Source of the DNA: Kappaphycus alvarezii
Lineage: Eukaryota; Rhodophyta; Florideophyceae; Gigartinales; Solieriaceae
Length of the DNA: 64,000 nucleotides
Direction: 5' to 3'
NCBI GenBank assembly: GCA_002205965.3
Contig: NADL03000006.1
Span: 868,001 to 932,000, forward strand
How positions within the stretch are numbered: the first letter of the stretch is position 1; each line of letters begins with the position of its first letter. The notes beneath the pieces are model-generated. The model was not told where the DNA came from and searched no databases. It saw only the letters and a list, made by a program, of their open reading frames with translations. A program made the translations under genes and the position numbers. Positions 46,724 to 56,971 of this stretch are shown piece after piece.

Positions 46724-47134
46724 TGTACTCTCGGTGGCACGGGAGTACTCTACACACTAGTAAATTCTAGTGTGTGGAACAGAGCACACTGAAGGAAAGG
46801 TTTTAGGCGAGGGTTTGCGGAAGGTAGAAGGTAGAGATAAGAGAAATAGTTGACGGGGTAACTGAATAGAGTAGCTTAGATAGGGAGAGCAAGGCATACC
46901 GCCTTACCTAGGATGAGTAGCAACGCAAAATTACTTTTAACTCACTTATCGCCTTGTCTTCCAGTAGAAGGGTGGTGGGGATATATGCGGAACTATTAGG
47001 TCAGCAGAAGGCTCGCTGACTGTGTGAGAGAGATCCAGCAATGCAACCTTATGTTTTGGTTGAAACTAGTGGTTTTTGCGTGAAGCACAACGCGGATGAC
47101 GGAGCGAACTAGTGATGGCCAGTACTATTTGTCA
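46724..47134 (-). repeat. 5' LTR of the copia element
   Basis: Partner of 40452-40855. Begins TGTACTCTCGG and ends ACTATTTGTCA as read on the plus strand. Confidence 0.85.
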
Positions 47135-47170
47135 ATTGCATGATGTTTAAATATCCCTAATGCCGCATGG

Positions 47171-47186
47171 TTTCGATAAATCGAAA
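47171..47186. repeat. TTTCGATAAATCGAAA, left end of the PiggyBac-like element
   Basis: This near-palindromic 16-mer occurs exactly twice as I read the window, here and at 51407-51422, one on each side of the PiggyBac-like gene. Confidence 0.7.
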
Positions 47187-47232
47187 ATAGGCACTTTCGT
47201 GGGCTGGCCGACCTCTGGCGGAAACGGCTTAA

Positions 47233-50200
47233 TTTCGATATATCGGAACTATAGGGCGTTTTTTGGTACTCAGTTAAAGATTCATTGTGACATAAACGCA
47301 TTGGTATACACTTTACAAAGGGCGGGTTCAAATTTCAACAGTAAACCGTACTACAGACAAAAAATTGGCGCCGACGGATGGAGATCCATCTCGCTATGAC
47401 TTCTCCAACTTCACGCTTTCTCCCATCTCGACTCCAGATCCAATCAGCTGCTGTACCTCCTCTACCCTCCTTGGCCCTACTCCTCCTTCTTTACAGCCCC
47501 TAGTAGCTCCCACTCCATCAAAAATATGCTCTCTACCATGACCTCTCCTTCAGAATCATTTGAATGAGGCGAATGCACGCCAATTTTTTCCTCTGATACT
47601 TCACTTCCCTGAGGTTTCAGATCAACGAGAGTAAGCACTGCTCCTAATTCGCCATCGGAGTCAGAAGGCAGCGTTGATGCACCTTTTTCACCTTTGCCCG
47701 CTACTCAGCCCTATTCACCGCAGAATCATGATTTAAAAACCGATTAAGAACTGGAGAGAATGCTCAGGCAAAGAACGCCCTCTCCGCCTGTGGCATCTCT
47801 ACGACGTTATGTAAGTGACCCGAGCCAAACTCCCAAACAATAATCCTTATAATATGGCTCAACAAGCTCAATAGTCCGTTATTAGAACAGCTAAAAAGAG
47901 AACAAGAAGGGATTGAAATGTAACACGCGAGAACCAAGAGGGGGGGGGCATCAAGAGCGAAGGGACGACAAAGGTTCGCGTCAGAGGGGTCGCGGTACTA
48001 ATGTTACAAGAAGGTAAGAAAAAAGTTGTAGAGATGTTCAGATCCGAGTGCAGGGTGGACAATACAGAAAACCCCGCCATTTAACATAATGGATGAAAGG
48101 TTTTCTAAAATGTCTTTTTCTTCCAGAGGGATCGATTGTATAGAGAAAAAGTTGTTCGGAGAATGTAAATTATGCTTCAAGCTCGTGAAATAGACAGCAG
48201 TGGGTCATCAGTTTTGCGGATATTTGTAGATGACGCTTTAGAAATTTGTTGTAACTGGATGAATGAACGCACTGCGCTCAAAATGGTCAAACTTCCACGC
48301 CTTCAGATTTGGTCAATGCAGTGTTTCCTCGCTGTCTTTCTGCTGTCATCGACGACTAGGTTCAGACTCGAGCGAGCCGCTGAAGTACTTAATTATTAGT
48401 GGTTGTTGCGTTGATCTCGATGAAGCGAAGTCTATACTTTCCAAGATGCTGTCATTTATTTCAACAGTATCTGGGATAACAACAGCAGGGCTTGGGCAAC
48501 TCAAAGGATCTTACCCACCATATTGGAGAGTTCAAAAGAGTCTCTTTTCAGTCTTCTATAAATATTTTTCTCGATACAAACAGTGGATTACTTACATTGG
48601 ACGATGACCTATTTGGTAATGTGCGTCCGACATCCAGCTCAAAAAAAATTGAATAACAAAAAGGGCGACCGAGAAGGACACACGGCTGATATATGTAGTG
48701 ACGCATTCTTTCACGGGTTTCTTCAGGTACGCTTCCGCCGGCGTGGCGAAAAACTCGAGGAATCTGTTGAAAAAATAGGATAAATGGGTTTAGAAGGAAG
48801 AGAGTAACGTTCACTGAGAGGAATGATTGTCACAATTGACAGGGGATACACTAGAATGAAGGTGATCGAGAAATTGTGCGTTCTGGATATTGGAGTACTT
48901 GGAGTTGTATAAGACCGCTTTAACTCTATTCACCCCTTTGTAGCGCAATCTCACCTCAACTTTGAGTTAGGAGGACAAGCCCCTCCTAATAGAATATGAG
49001 AATTGCCGGTTTGAGAACATCCCGAAAGACCGCCCAAGCAATTTTGTAATTGACGACTGTCCCCTCAGTGGACCTGCATTTTTCTATTGTAAGAATCAGA
49101 AGGTGGGAAGAAAGGAAATATATATATCAATACATGGTATTACGGTCAGAGGGTACGGTAATAACAAGCTGCTCAAGTTTTGCGGCTTTATCATAGTGTT
49201 CTACCCCGTATGGTGACAGATTTTTATACTGGATTGCGATGCATGACACAACGCAGCTCTATGATCACTTGTTCTCAAAGAGGGACGACAATGGCCGCAT
49301 ACTTGCCCAAAACGGGTACGATGACTCGGAATATTTTGTGCTAGCCAACTGTTTTTACTTGCACTCAAGAGTCCTCAAGATTACTCAGAGAACTGCGGAC
49401 TGGTTTGTGCAAAGGAGTTTCAAAGTGACTGCGACTTTCGCTATTGAGTTTATCAAAGGAACAGCGACTTGTGTCGTCGCTTCAGCGTGGCAAAGAAAAA
49501 AGGATGCTCGAAAGGGTTTAAAGACTTCAGTCTTGTTGTTATTGATAGTTAGTTCGGCAGAAACAGGGCTACAGAGCCAATGATGCGAGGTACAGTTAAA
49601 AGGTCCGCGGTGCCGTCAGAACTCGGGAGAGAGAAGTGTTTCATTTGTTTTCGTCAATGCGGTTTGGTTGAATGCAATCAAATAGAATGGGAGGCAGCTT
49701 CATCTGATGGTGTATGTTTATTGAACATCAAGGATTAGCCGTTACTTTTAGAATGGTATGAGGATGAAAATGGAAACGGAATCCCACCGTTGATGGCTTT
49801 TATTGAAATCAAGACAAGAGTTGAGGACTCATCTGTTCGACAGGCATTGCCACATGCGGCTTTCGGCTTTCATTGTAAGATTGTGTACGACGAATCCTGC
49901 GGATTGCTTGTTCCGCTCCAGAATAGATTCCAAATGCTGCACACGGCTGTATCCTTGCACCTTGAAGCAGGAATTTACATATGCGCCTCTGAAAGCCAGA
50001 TGCTGCATAAATTGTTGGTTGTGTTTCCGGAAGATGTTTTGACAGGAGTCAAGAGGTGTCTTAGTAACCAGTTTCGAGATCAATTTCGCTGAATGTATGC
50101 ATTTTTTTTCTGTTCCAAGTTATGTGGACAAATAACACAAGAAATTAATGCTATCCCAGGTGGAGTTGTGGAAACTGCCGGACTTTGTGCAGAAGAATGG

Positions 50201-51354
50201 GCCTATGCGTCCGTTTTAGCTCTTCAAGCATAGCTCTCAGAGCATTTACAATGCTAGAAAAGGAGGTGTTGATACTGCTGCGTACATGCGCTCTAATCTA
50301 TACAGTCCAAACACCCACTTAAAATGGGGACAAAAATTGTTGAATCACATTTTAAACACTCTTACGCAAGACACGTTCGTCGGATGGAGAATTATGCACT
50401 GCCGAGATAAACTGTCGGACAAAGACAGCCTCAAGTGTGTAGATAATTTTAGAACCGTCTCCGGAAAGCACAGTCAGGCTTTATACGGGATGCTTGTGCT
50501 GGCTTGCTAAAGACGCCCTTGAAACAAAGAGAAATCACAGAGATTTCTTACAGGTTCCAAAGCAAAACAAGAACATCTAGAGTCGGGTGATATGGATATC
50601 GTGGAAGTAAAGAGACTCACTGAGCTTGCAGCAAATAGAAAGCAACGAAGAATTAGATTCTTCAATTCGGAGGAAGGGACGAAACCACGACTGAATGTGA
50701 AGGATCACAACCCTTTAAATAAGAAGATTCAGAAATATTGTGCTCTATGTGGGTTAAATATTGGTTCCGAGGCTCGTGTAAAGCGTACTGTTATCATTTG
50801 TAGCCAATGTCTGTTCACTCTATGTGTCAAGAAGGCGTTAGGGTGTCGAAAGAGCTTCTGGGAAACTTTTCACTCAGTAAATAGGTTGAGGGAAAGGAAC
50901 GCAGTTTATGGTAGTACAATAACTGCAACAGAAGGGAATGATGAAGAGTATCCTGATCAAGATGAAGAGGGACGCGATGCAAGCGATATTAATGAAGATA
51001 ACCAAAGCATTAATTTGCAATCGGAGCAGCAGAAGCCTGGAAATCGTAATAAGGGAGCTCAAGGTCAGGATAGAATTGAAGAGACAGAAAAGGATATCAT
51101 TGAGGAAAGAGCACCCGAAGAAGTGGATAGATCTTATTTTGTAAAGTTGTCGTCAGGCATGAAATTGTTGAAGATGGAAACTCTGTCAAACGGGTTGCGA
51201 TCATCGCAACATCAATTGTTGTCGAAGAGAGGATGAAGACAAGATCCAAGTGAAGGAGGGTTTTTGAGAAAATGATGAGAAGTGGGAAGGTCATGGGGAA
51301 TTAATCTATTGTTTTTGGTTATTTTTATCGATTTTAGTTTGGATAAATCGAACA
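47233..51354 (+). mobile_element. PiggyBac-like DNA transposon with TTAA-flanked inverted ends
   Basis: The coding region (48172-51236) lies between TTAA at 47229-47232 and TTAA at 51355-51358. Reading inward, the left end is TTTCGATATATCGGAACTA and the right end (minus strand) TGTTCGATTTATCCAAACTA, about 14 of 18 aligned bases identical. TTAA target duplication is the hallmark of the PiggyBac superfamily. A second TTAA and a TTTCGATAAATCGAAA palindrome lie outside on each side (47147-47150 with 47171-47186; 51403-51406 with 51407-51422), so the true ends could be those instead. Confidence 0.6.
48172..51236 (+). CDS. PiggyBac-like transposase with C-terminal zinc ribbon (copy 3), frame broken
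   Basis: Cuts and pastes the surrounding element. Plus-strand order: VLRIFVDDALEICCNWMNER followed by IWSMQCFLAVFLLSSTTRFR (N-terminal part of the DDE_Tnp_1_7 fold; 48220-48365), LTLDDDLFGNVR (about 48590-48625, possibly carrying a catalytic aspartate), KITQRTADWFVQRSFKVTAT (about 49375-49434), AFIEIKTRVEDSSVRQALPH (49796-49855), YICASESQMLHKLLVVF (about 49975-50030), LKWGQKLLNHILNTLTQDTF with GWRI (50320-50390) and, in the last frame (50592-51236), the ribbon KYCALCGLNIGSEARVKRTV...CSQCLFTLC...C..SFWETFHS and a Glu/Asp-rich tail. The QRTADWF block with a later EIKTR recalls, weakly, the YqaJ exonuclease fold. Several frame changes and stops are present. Confidence 0.58.
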
Positions 51355-51406
51355 TTAAATTACGAAAATTGCTTTGTTGTTTCTGTATTTTGAAATTACT
51401 AGTTAA

Positions 51407-51422
51407 TTTCGATAAATCGAAA
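51407..51422. repeat. TTTCGATAAATCGAAA, right end of the PiggyBac-like element
   Basis: Second copy of the 16-mer at 47171-47186, immediately preceded by TTAA (51403-51406). Confidence 0.7.
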
Positions 51423-51773
51423 ACAACTGAAAACTGGGTCCTTCGAGAGCTCTAGAAAGAGTTCTCTTATCCTTTTTTATCTCTTGGTCAACCTCGGCTT
51501 AAGTGGATTTTTTTGCAGATCACAGAAGTTAAGACTGAAATCAAGGTCGAGACTGAGTGAGAGGCCATGAATACGTTGTGTGCTGCACTTTCTCAAGGCG
51601 TAAAGTTAGTTTCGAAATATCAATACCAAATTAATAGCATTAGGGATATAATTTCAATTTTGACAGTTGCCAGTAACTAAAAGTGTGGAAAAAAATATTG
51701 CCACTGGTAAGGGCACTTGTCACGGCAGGTGACCAGCGGGGCACTGGTGAAAATATGCCGCTACTGGTACCCC

Positions 51774-51853
51774 CATGGACTTGGTAGTGCCTGAATTTCC
51801 TAACCAGTGCCGTCATGGCCTTGGTAGTGCCTCCATACCTTAACCAGGGGTCC
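51774..51853. repeat. 40-bp tandem duplication in an AGTGCC-rich stretch
   Basis: CATGGACTTGGTAGTGCC at 51774 is repeated as CATGGCCTTGGTAGTGCC at 51814. The surrounding 51700-51853 is rich in GGCACTGGT and AGTGCC, as is 53280-53440 in inverse orientation. Confidence 0.75.
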
Positions 51854-51864
51854 TATGGCTCCAC

Positions 51865-52860
51865 GTGCTAACTCTGAACATGAAGTACACATTGCAGCTG
51901 TCCAGGTGCGAGGAGCTCCAGGACATATTCCTGCAGCTTTGGTACCATGAAGATGGTTTTATAGTGGCCAAGCAGAACCTTTTCTTTAAATTCACGCAAT
52001 TCTGTCCTCCCCTGAGGCAATGCAATGTGGTACACACTGAGGAAGAGGTGAGCTGTTATTCAAATGCAATATGAGGTTAACTTACGGCCCTACACTGTGC
52101 ACTCCCTAGGTATACGATATGGTGGCCCACAGCCCTATGCGAGCCAGTTAAAGCCGCGTATCCATCGGAGATCTTACAGGTTTACAAAGAGGGACACGCA
52201 GTACTCGATGCGCCCATAAGCTCTAGTGAATTCAGGAAGCGTTGTTTTACCAAAACGCTTGAACTATTTAAAACCATTTATGCAGGGCGTCGTGGAACTA
52301 CAAGATGCAAATGCATGCTTCCAGATTCTGCGCAACTGTTTCGGGGTATGCAAGTTAGAGAGACGACTGGTATCTGTCCTCGAGGCCCCACAACGCGGCA
52401 ATGCAGCTCGCTCAGACATCAAGGGGCTTAACGAGAGCGGTTCCATAGACTGTTATGACGCAACCGTGATTCTTGCCTTGACTCTTGCCCGCTTCCGTCC
52501 TTGCACGATTTTCGCTCAGGCCCCTCTACCAGGTCCGCCCTGGCAAGGATACTCTTTTTGCCGAACTAATTCGAGAGAAAGTTCGTGGGTTTCGACTCAT
52601 TGCCCATCCACTCCCCACGTTGGGGAGTTGGTACCAAGCTGCTCGGAACTTCTCCAGCCGGCTTGCAACTGGCATTGCCGCATATGCTGCTGTTACGATT
52701 TTTTATGCACAGCAAACACTTTTCGCACGCCTTGCAGCGAAACTCGTCCAGTTCAACGCCAGTTGCTTGTTGAACCACGGTTTGAGCGGAACTTAGTACC
52801 AAAGCAAGTTGATTTCAGAGAACCTCGAACCTCAGGATAAATCGAATATCTCTTCAAAGT
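51865..52860 (+). mobile_element. 5'-truncated LINE fragment
   Basis: Same family as the 27.5-kb LINE. It begins near motif C: LQLWYHEDGFIVAKQNLFF (51935-51990; the catalytic D-D has become E-D), then TIWWPTALCEPVKAA, VLDAPISSSEFRKRCFTKTL (about 52200-52260), ELQDANACFQILRNCFGVCK (about 52285-52345, matching LEDTHATLHLLRTCFGLYRV in the long copy) and GKDTLFAELIREKVRGFRLI (about 52545-52600, matching GKGTRFAELIRSKGRGIALL). It ends with a stretch matching 30255-30365. Starting inside the polymerase is what 5' truncation during target-primed insertion gives. Confidence 0.72.
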
Positions 52861-53279
52861 AAAAACACCCAAAACTTCCCCCTCAGGATAAATCGGTCGC
52901 TACGCACAGTAGCCCTCGTCCCCGTAATCTCTAGCTCAACCCCATCTACCATTGATCCTTCATTATGAAAAGGTCATTCTTACCCTACTTAACCCCTGTT
53001 GCCAAGAACTTTGGTGTGGTAAACATTTACGTACCTCTTGACTAAAAGCCGCTGAAGGGCTTCTTGATGGGTTGAACATTTGTTGAACACCTGATCAAGC
53101 GGCCTTCAGTGGACCATGACCTTCAAAGGCCACCGGCGTAGGCCGGGACGTCGCTAAGGGAGTGTAATTACGGGGTTCATGAAGGGTTAAAGATAGCCGG
53201 AAGGCACCGACGAGCGCCTTGGCTACTAAATAGCAGGATGTTTAGTGTCAAAGCGGAAACCGTTACCAGTACTGTACGG

Positions 53280-53440
53280 CACTGTGCAAAGGGCTCTGAC
53301 GACTAACGGGCACTGGCACTGGCGACCAAGGGGGACGGGCACTGGAGATCAGGGGGAACCAGCGGCAGGGGGCCTTGTAATTGCCTGCTAGTGCCACTAT
53401 AGCATTATAACCCAGGGCACTATTGGTTCCATGCACTATA
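53280..53440. repeat. GGCACTGG/AGTGCC-rich stretch, inverse of 51700-51853
   Basis: Contains CGGGCACTGGCACTGGCGAC and GACGGGCACTGGAGAT, with CCAGCGGCAGGGGG beyond. Composition and short words are the reverse complement of those at 51700-51853. It may be the other end of an element holding the LINE fragment. Confidence 0.4.
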
Positions 53441-53559
53441 ATTGCCTTCAAAATGTATTACCACTACCTACATTTTTTAAAAAAATAGTGCTGGAAATCA
53501 CTAGGTTGGAAATTTTGGGGTGTTTTTAATCCATGAAAAATATGGTCAGCTTTTTTCTG

Positions 53560-54171
53560 AGGGATTTCGTGAAGTGGGTAAAATCCCACAATGCAAAGTA
53601 TTGGCGAGGAGCCGTCAAAACGTTAGAAAACTGGCTGGTGGTCAGTCAACAGGCACACCGCATTGGACATCGCTGCCGCTGCAGCAAGGCGATGTGTTAG
53701 GACTTGTTTGACCTTTGCGTAGGTCTCCCTTGCCGTCGTAGCGATGTTGTGTGCGACGTCAGTTAGTAACGCATGGGTGTCCGGGGGCCATCCTCCGAGG
53801 GTAGATATGGGGTCAGGGACCAGCCTACTTTCGGCGGAAGACGCGATAAAGGACTCGTATCTTCTGTGTTTCGCCGTTCTTGCTGCGTTGTGCTAGGTGA
53901 GCGGGTTGAAGGTATTTACTGTCCCGTTCGAGGGTGCTAGGGGGTTGACGAAGGAGAAATCGAAGAAGTTTGTTCCGCCAGTGCGTCCCATTGCGCGAAT
54001 ATCAGGGCTTGTGCGGTGTACCCCTTCTCGCGGCTCGATGACGGATGTCGCGCAGCTTTCCCGAGATCGCTCGCCAATAAACAAACCTGATGGTCGTGTC
54101 TTCGCGTTCTTTCGCCCCTGTAGAAGCAGTGCAACAGATGGTCGCCGAAACAGTCGAGAGTTTCGCATCAC
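53560..54171 (-). mobile_element. LINE C-terminal fragment with restriction-like endonuclease block
   Basis: Minus-strand reading: HRTSPDIRAMGRTGGTNFFD then FSFVNPLAPSN (53925-54015), matching SDIRTRGGSGGTNLFDINLV and NPLA at 31005-31070; next HNAARTAKHRRYESFIASSA, LGGWPPDTHALLTDVAHNIA and HRLAAAAAMSNAVCLL (53645-53885). The order PD...D...(A)K..Y...GGW.PD...NA is the C-terminal end of LINE-type proteins that carry a restriction-like endonuclease. Only this end remains, opposite in orientation to the fragment at 51.9 kb. Confidence 0.68.
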
Positions 54172-54173
54172 TA

Positions 54174-54234
54174 GTGCGAACGGTAAGTACGTGACAGTCA
54201 GAACGATAGACCACGATCTACTGGACTCCCATCA
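54174..54234. repeat. 60-bp block shared with the flank of the copia 3' LTR
   Basis: GGTAAGTACGTGACAGTCAG...CACGATCTACTGGACTC here matches 40835-40893 (GATAAGTACTTGACAGTCAG...CACGATCTACTGGACTC) in the same orientation, at the inner edge of the LTR at 40452-40855. What joins the two loci is not clear. Confidence 0.65.
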
Positions 54235-54239
54235 ATAAC

Positions 54240-55630
54240 AATATTCGTCTAGAATGAACACATCGCTTAGATCAAAAGCAGCAATTGTGCTATTCAATTC
54301 CGATGATGCATCTTTTATCGCTGCTTAGTCCGAATCTCCTCTTTCTCCGTGTTTTTTGAGTATCATTAATCCCTACCTTTCTTTAACTTTTCTTGAGCCA
54401 TTTTTCACTGAACTGCATCGCGATCTGTTTATTCTGCGGGTGAGAAACATTGCACATCTCCAAGAGGCCTGTGGTTTCGTTTCAAATATTGGGCCATTGA
54501 TCATACGGCGAAAGTTTGCTTGATCACAGATACAGGAGAACGGAGCAGCTTCAAGCTTTGGGTAGATGTCTTGACGATTGCGGAATCCCTTACTGATTCT
54601 TGCCAATGTCCATTCGAATCATATGAGCATGGGTGGCTCCGATACAGAGATAGCCATACAACATGCAAGTTGCTGTCATTCCTGGTCGATTTATTGGAAA
54701 AGATTCATCCACATGAACTTTTTTTGCAACTCAATTGGAGCGCACTCTCCATCAACGCGCATGGCTCGCCGTGCATAGAGCGCCGGAATTCCCAAGAAAC
54801 GCCTCCATTAATTCTACGAAAGTTATACCTACAGTCCACTCTTGGTAGCAGAAGGAAGGCTCTTTCGAATACATTCTATTCCAATACGCTTAAGTATGTT
54901 CAAATTCTAGTGTGTATTGGACCGTTGACCTCATATGAGGACAACATTTAGCACTGTTTTTTCAATACAATTTTTTTTACTTCAGCTCATTCATATTTCC
55001 TCCCCATTAGTTCATGAATGTAGATCGCCAATCAGAACAAAATTTCAAGATTGTGGACCTTGGTAAAGGCTAGAGCAGTTTTCCCACACCAGCTTCCGCT
55101 CTTCGCAAGAAGTTGTGAAAAAGACTTCATTTTGGGAGTAAATATACTTCGTATTATCGTGGGGGGTTTTCGAAACGATGTTGCATGTACAGTAAGTCCC
55201 TATCGCAAATATCGAGCCACTGCTAAGTCATTCATCCACTGTGGATAAGAAGAGAGTAACGTACATTGGCATTGAAATCCCAATAGACCCTTAATTAAAT
55301 GGTAAATGCAATGAAATTAAATAATTACCACGGCAATGCAAGGAAAGACAATGAAGTTACTGAAAACAAACATTTACTCAAAATCATGGAGATTGTGTAG
55401 TGTCCCACTCATTGATAGCGCTGCCACGGAAGTGCATCTCAACACGGCGGCGGCGCTTCTCACGATACTTCCCCTGCACACGTCGCAGCTTCTTAAGCTG
55501 GGTCTGACCAATATTATACCATCGGTTCTGATTTTTGTTGTACATCCTCTCATCCTCAGCCCGAAGCGGTTTCACAACACATGAAAATTAGTCAGTCCCA
55601 GACAAAGGCGAAATATAAAATCATAGTTCC
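54240..55630. other. Unresolved stretch, no firm gene
   Basis: Holds one member of the palindrome family (CCTCATATGAGG at about 54931-54942, preceded by CTAGTGTGTATTGGACC) and unrecognised frames at 54520-54951 (+) and 55384-55575 (-, Arg-rich). Probably transposon-derived. Confidence 0.35.
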
Positions 55631-55639
55631 CCTCCAACT

Positions 55640-56720
55640 ATTTATAATTGCACCCAACTACGTTCCAAATTAAGCACATGCGGCCGAAAAAGTTTTCCAC
55701 TAACGCCGATCACTCAATATATGACGATACTCAGAGACTTGAGCAGGGGACAGTACTCAGTTCTTAGGTTTCTTCGTAAGGTGAATAAAACGGGAAAATT
55801 ATTGTCCTTCTCGGTATCCCTTGTCCACGAGAGTTGCCCACTGATTGGGAAACTTCTCCGCCAATAGCCCGAAATCCGTGATATCCCTTTCATCCACCTA
55901 TTTCCGCAATATTCTTTTTTAGAACTATTGCATGTCTTGGAAAATCTTAAAATCTGAGACAGGGCCCGACTCGTGAGCACTGCACCCTATGGCAATCCCA
56001 GTCGGAAGAACCGAAACTTCGACTTTGAATCCATACTGGCCGTATGTTTTGCTAAAATATTTCTTTACCTCACTCAGAGATCCCGAGAGGCGATACAACG
56101 GCTAAAAAGTAGCATCTGTGGCGTATTGTGCCATCGGATAGTCGTCGAAATCTTTTTTTCATCGATAAGAACGCGTAGGGGGTCCTTTTTAGCGTGATAC
56201 TCCACATAGTTTTCATAAACGGCGTCCGAAAACATCTTAATAAAGTTAACGATCAGCCTCTCAAACGAAGATGTTTTCAGGTCGAACATTTTCGCCATAA
56301 AGTCCCACTGACCTCCATGCTTGACTACACTAAGCGTTATGAAAAGGACGTCTTTTGGTGAATGGCTGCTTTTGCACCCCCTTCCATTGCAAAAGTTGCT
56401 TTCAATGAAGGATTGGAAGCCTTTCCATATTGCCTCGAATTTCTGGGGGTTGAAGTTTGTCATTTCAATAATGGCACTACTCTCTCCTTGCCCATAAAAA
56501 GAGTCTAAAATTGAGCATGAGTTATCTTTTTCCTCATCGGTATCGCCCCTTATGTGCTGGGCGTTTTCGGCGTCTAAAGCATGCTCCCTTGCAACGGCTG
56601 TGTCCGCCAGAAAATGCAGGGGTCGAGATGCTTTTGAGGTTGAAAAGGCCATGGTTATAGCAGGCGATGTCGATCGGAAGGATAGTTGTTTCTGGCCAAC
56701 GCAATGTGTATGGTACAGGC
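55640..56720 (-). mobile_element. Harbinger-like DDE transposase remnant of the oomycete type
   Basis: Minus-strand order: NFNPQKFEAIWKGFQSFIES then FCNGRGCKSSHSPKDVLFIT and LSVVKHGGQWDFMAKMFDLK (56260-56470), the helical N-terminal module seen in transposases common in Phytophthora genomes; FERLIVNFIKMFSDAVYENY; and, after frame changes, FPNQWATLVDKGYREGQ (about 55810-55860) and the C-terminal VENFFGRMCLIWNVVGCNY (about 55645-55700) with the last acidic residue of the DDE triad in VEN. The middle (first catalytic D) is unreadable. An ATG-started frame of 215 codons or more lies at the N-terminus. Confidence 0.58.
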
Positions 56721-56971
56721 ATTGTAACGCATGACTCGTGATCAGAGTCATGTTTTAAATTTTCTTTGTTTGCTACATGTGGATGAAGACCGCTCTGTTT
56801 CTTAAACGAGCGCCTTTGAGGCATCGTTCTTCGGTTTACACTGTATGACATGAATATTGTGAATATTCTCGCACCATGCACATAATTTTTTTTAATGATT
56901 CCAATTTGGCCATTTATTTGGAATTTTTAATTTGCAATATCATACATTAAAAACCATGTGCCTTTTCCAGG

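Larger units (their letters stand above)
40452..47134 (-). mobile_element. Ty1/copia LTR retrotransposon with both LTRs
   Basis: A 6.7-kb element coded on the minus strand between two LTRs of about 405-410 bp. Order from the 5' LTR: Gag-like region (45913-46310), GAG-pre-integrase zinc finger (44433-44699), integrase (about 43670-44530), reverse transcriptase (about 42780-43550) and RNase H (about 41900-42265). It is clearly related to the copy at 61.5-64 kb: both have RAMNDTLGPE/MNDTLGPED and KRTMLDIAA motifs. The two LTRs differ at roughly one site in five by eye, and the coding frames carry many stops, so the insertion is old. No convincing target-site duplication was seen, and the primer-binding site was not identified. 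Confidence 0.8.

Noticed and set aside
40441..47140. Target-site duplication of the copia element
   Set aside because: Five bases outside the two LTRs (GTCGT and ATTGC) do not match, and the exact LTR edge is uncertain because similarity runs slightly further left.
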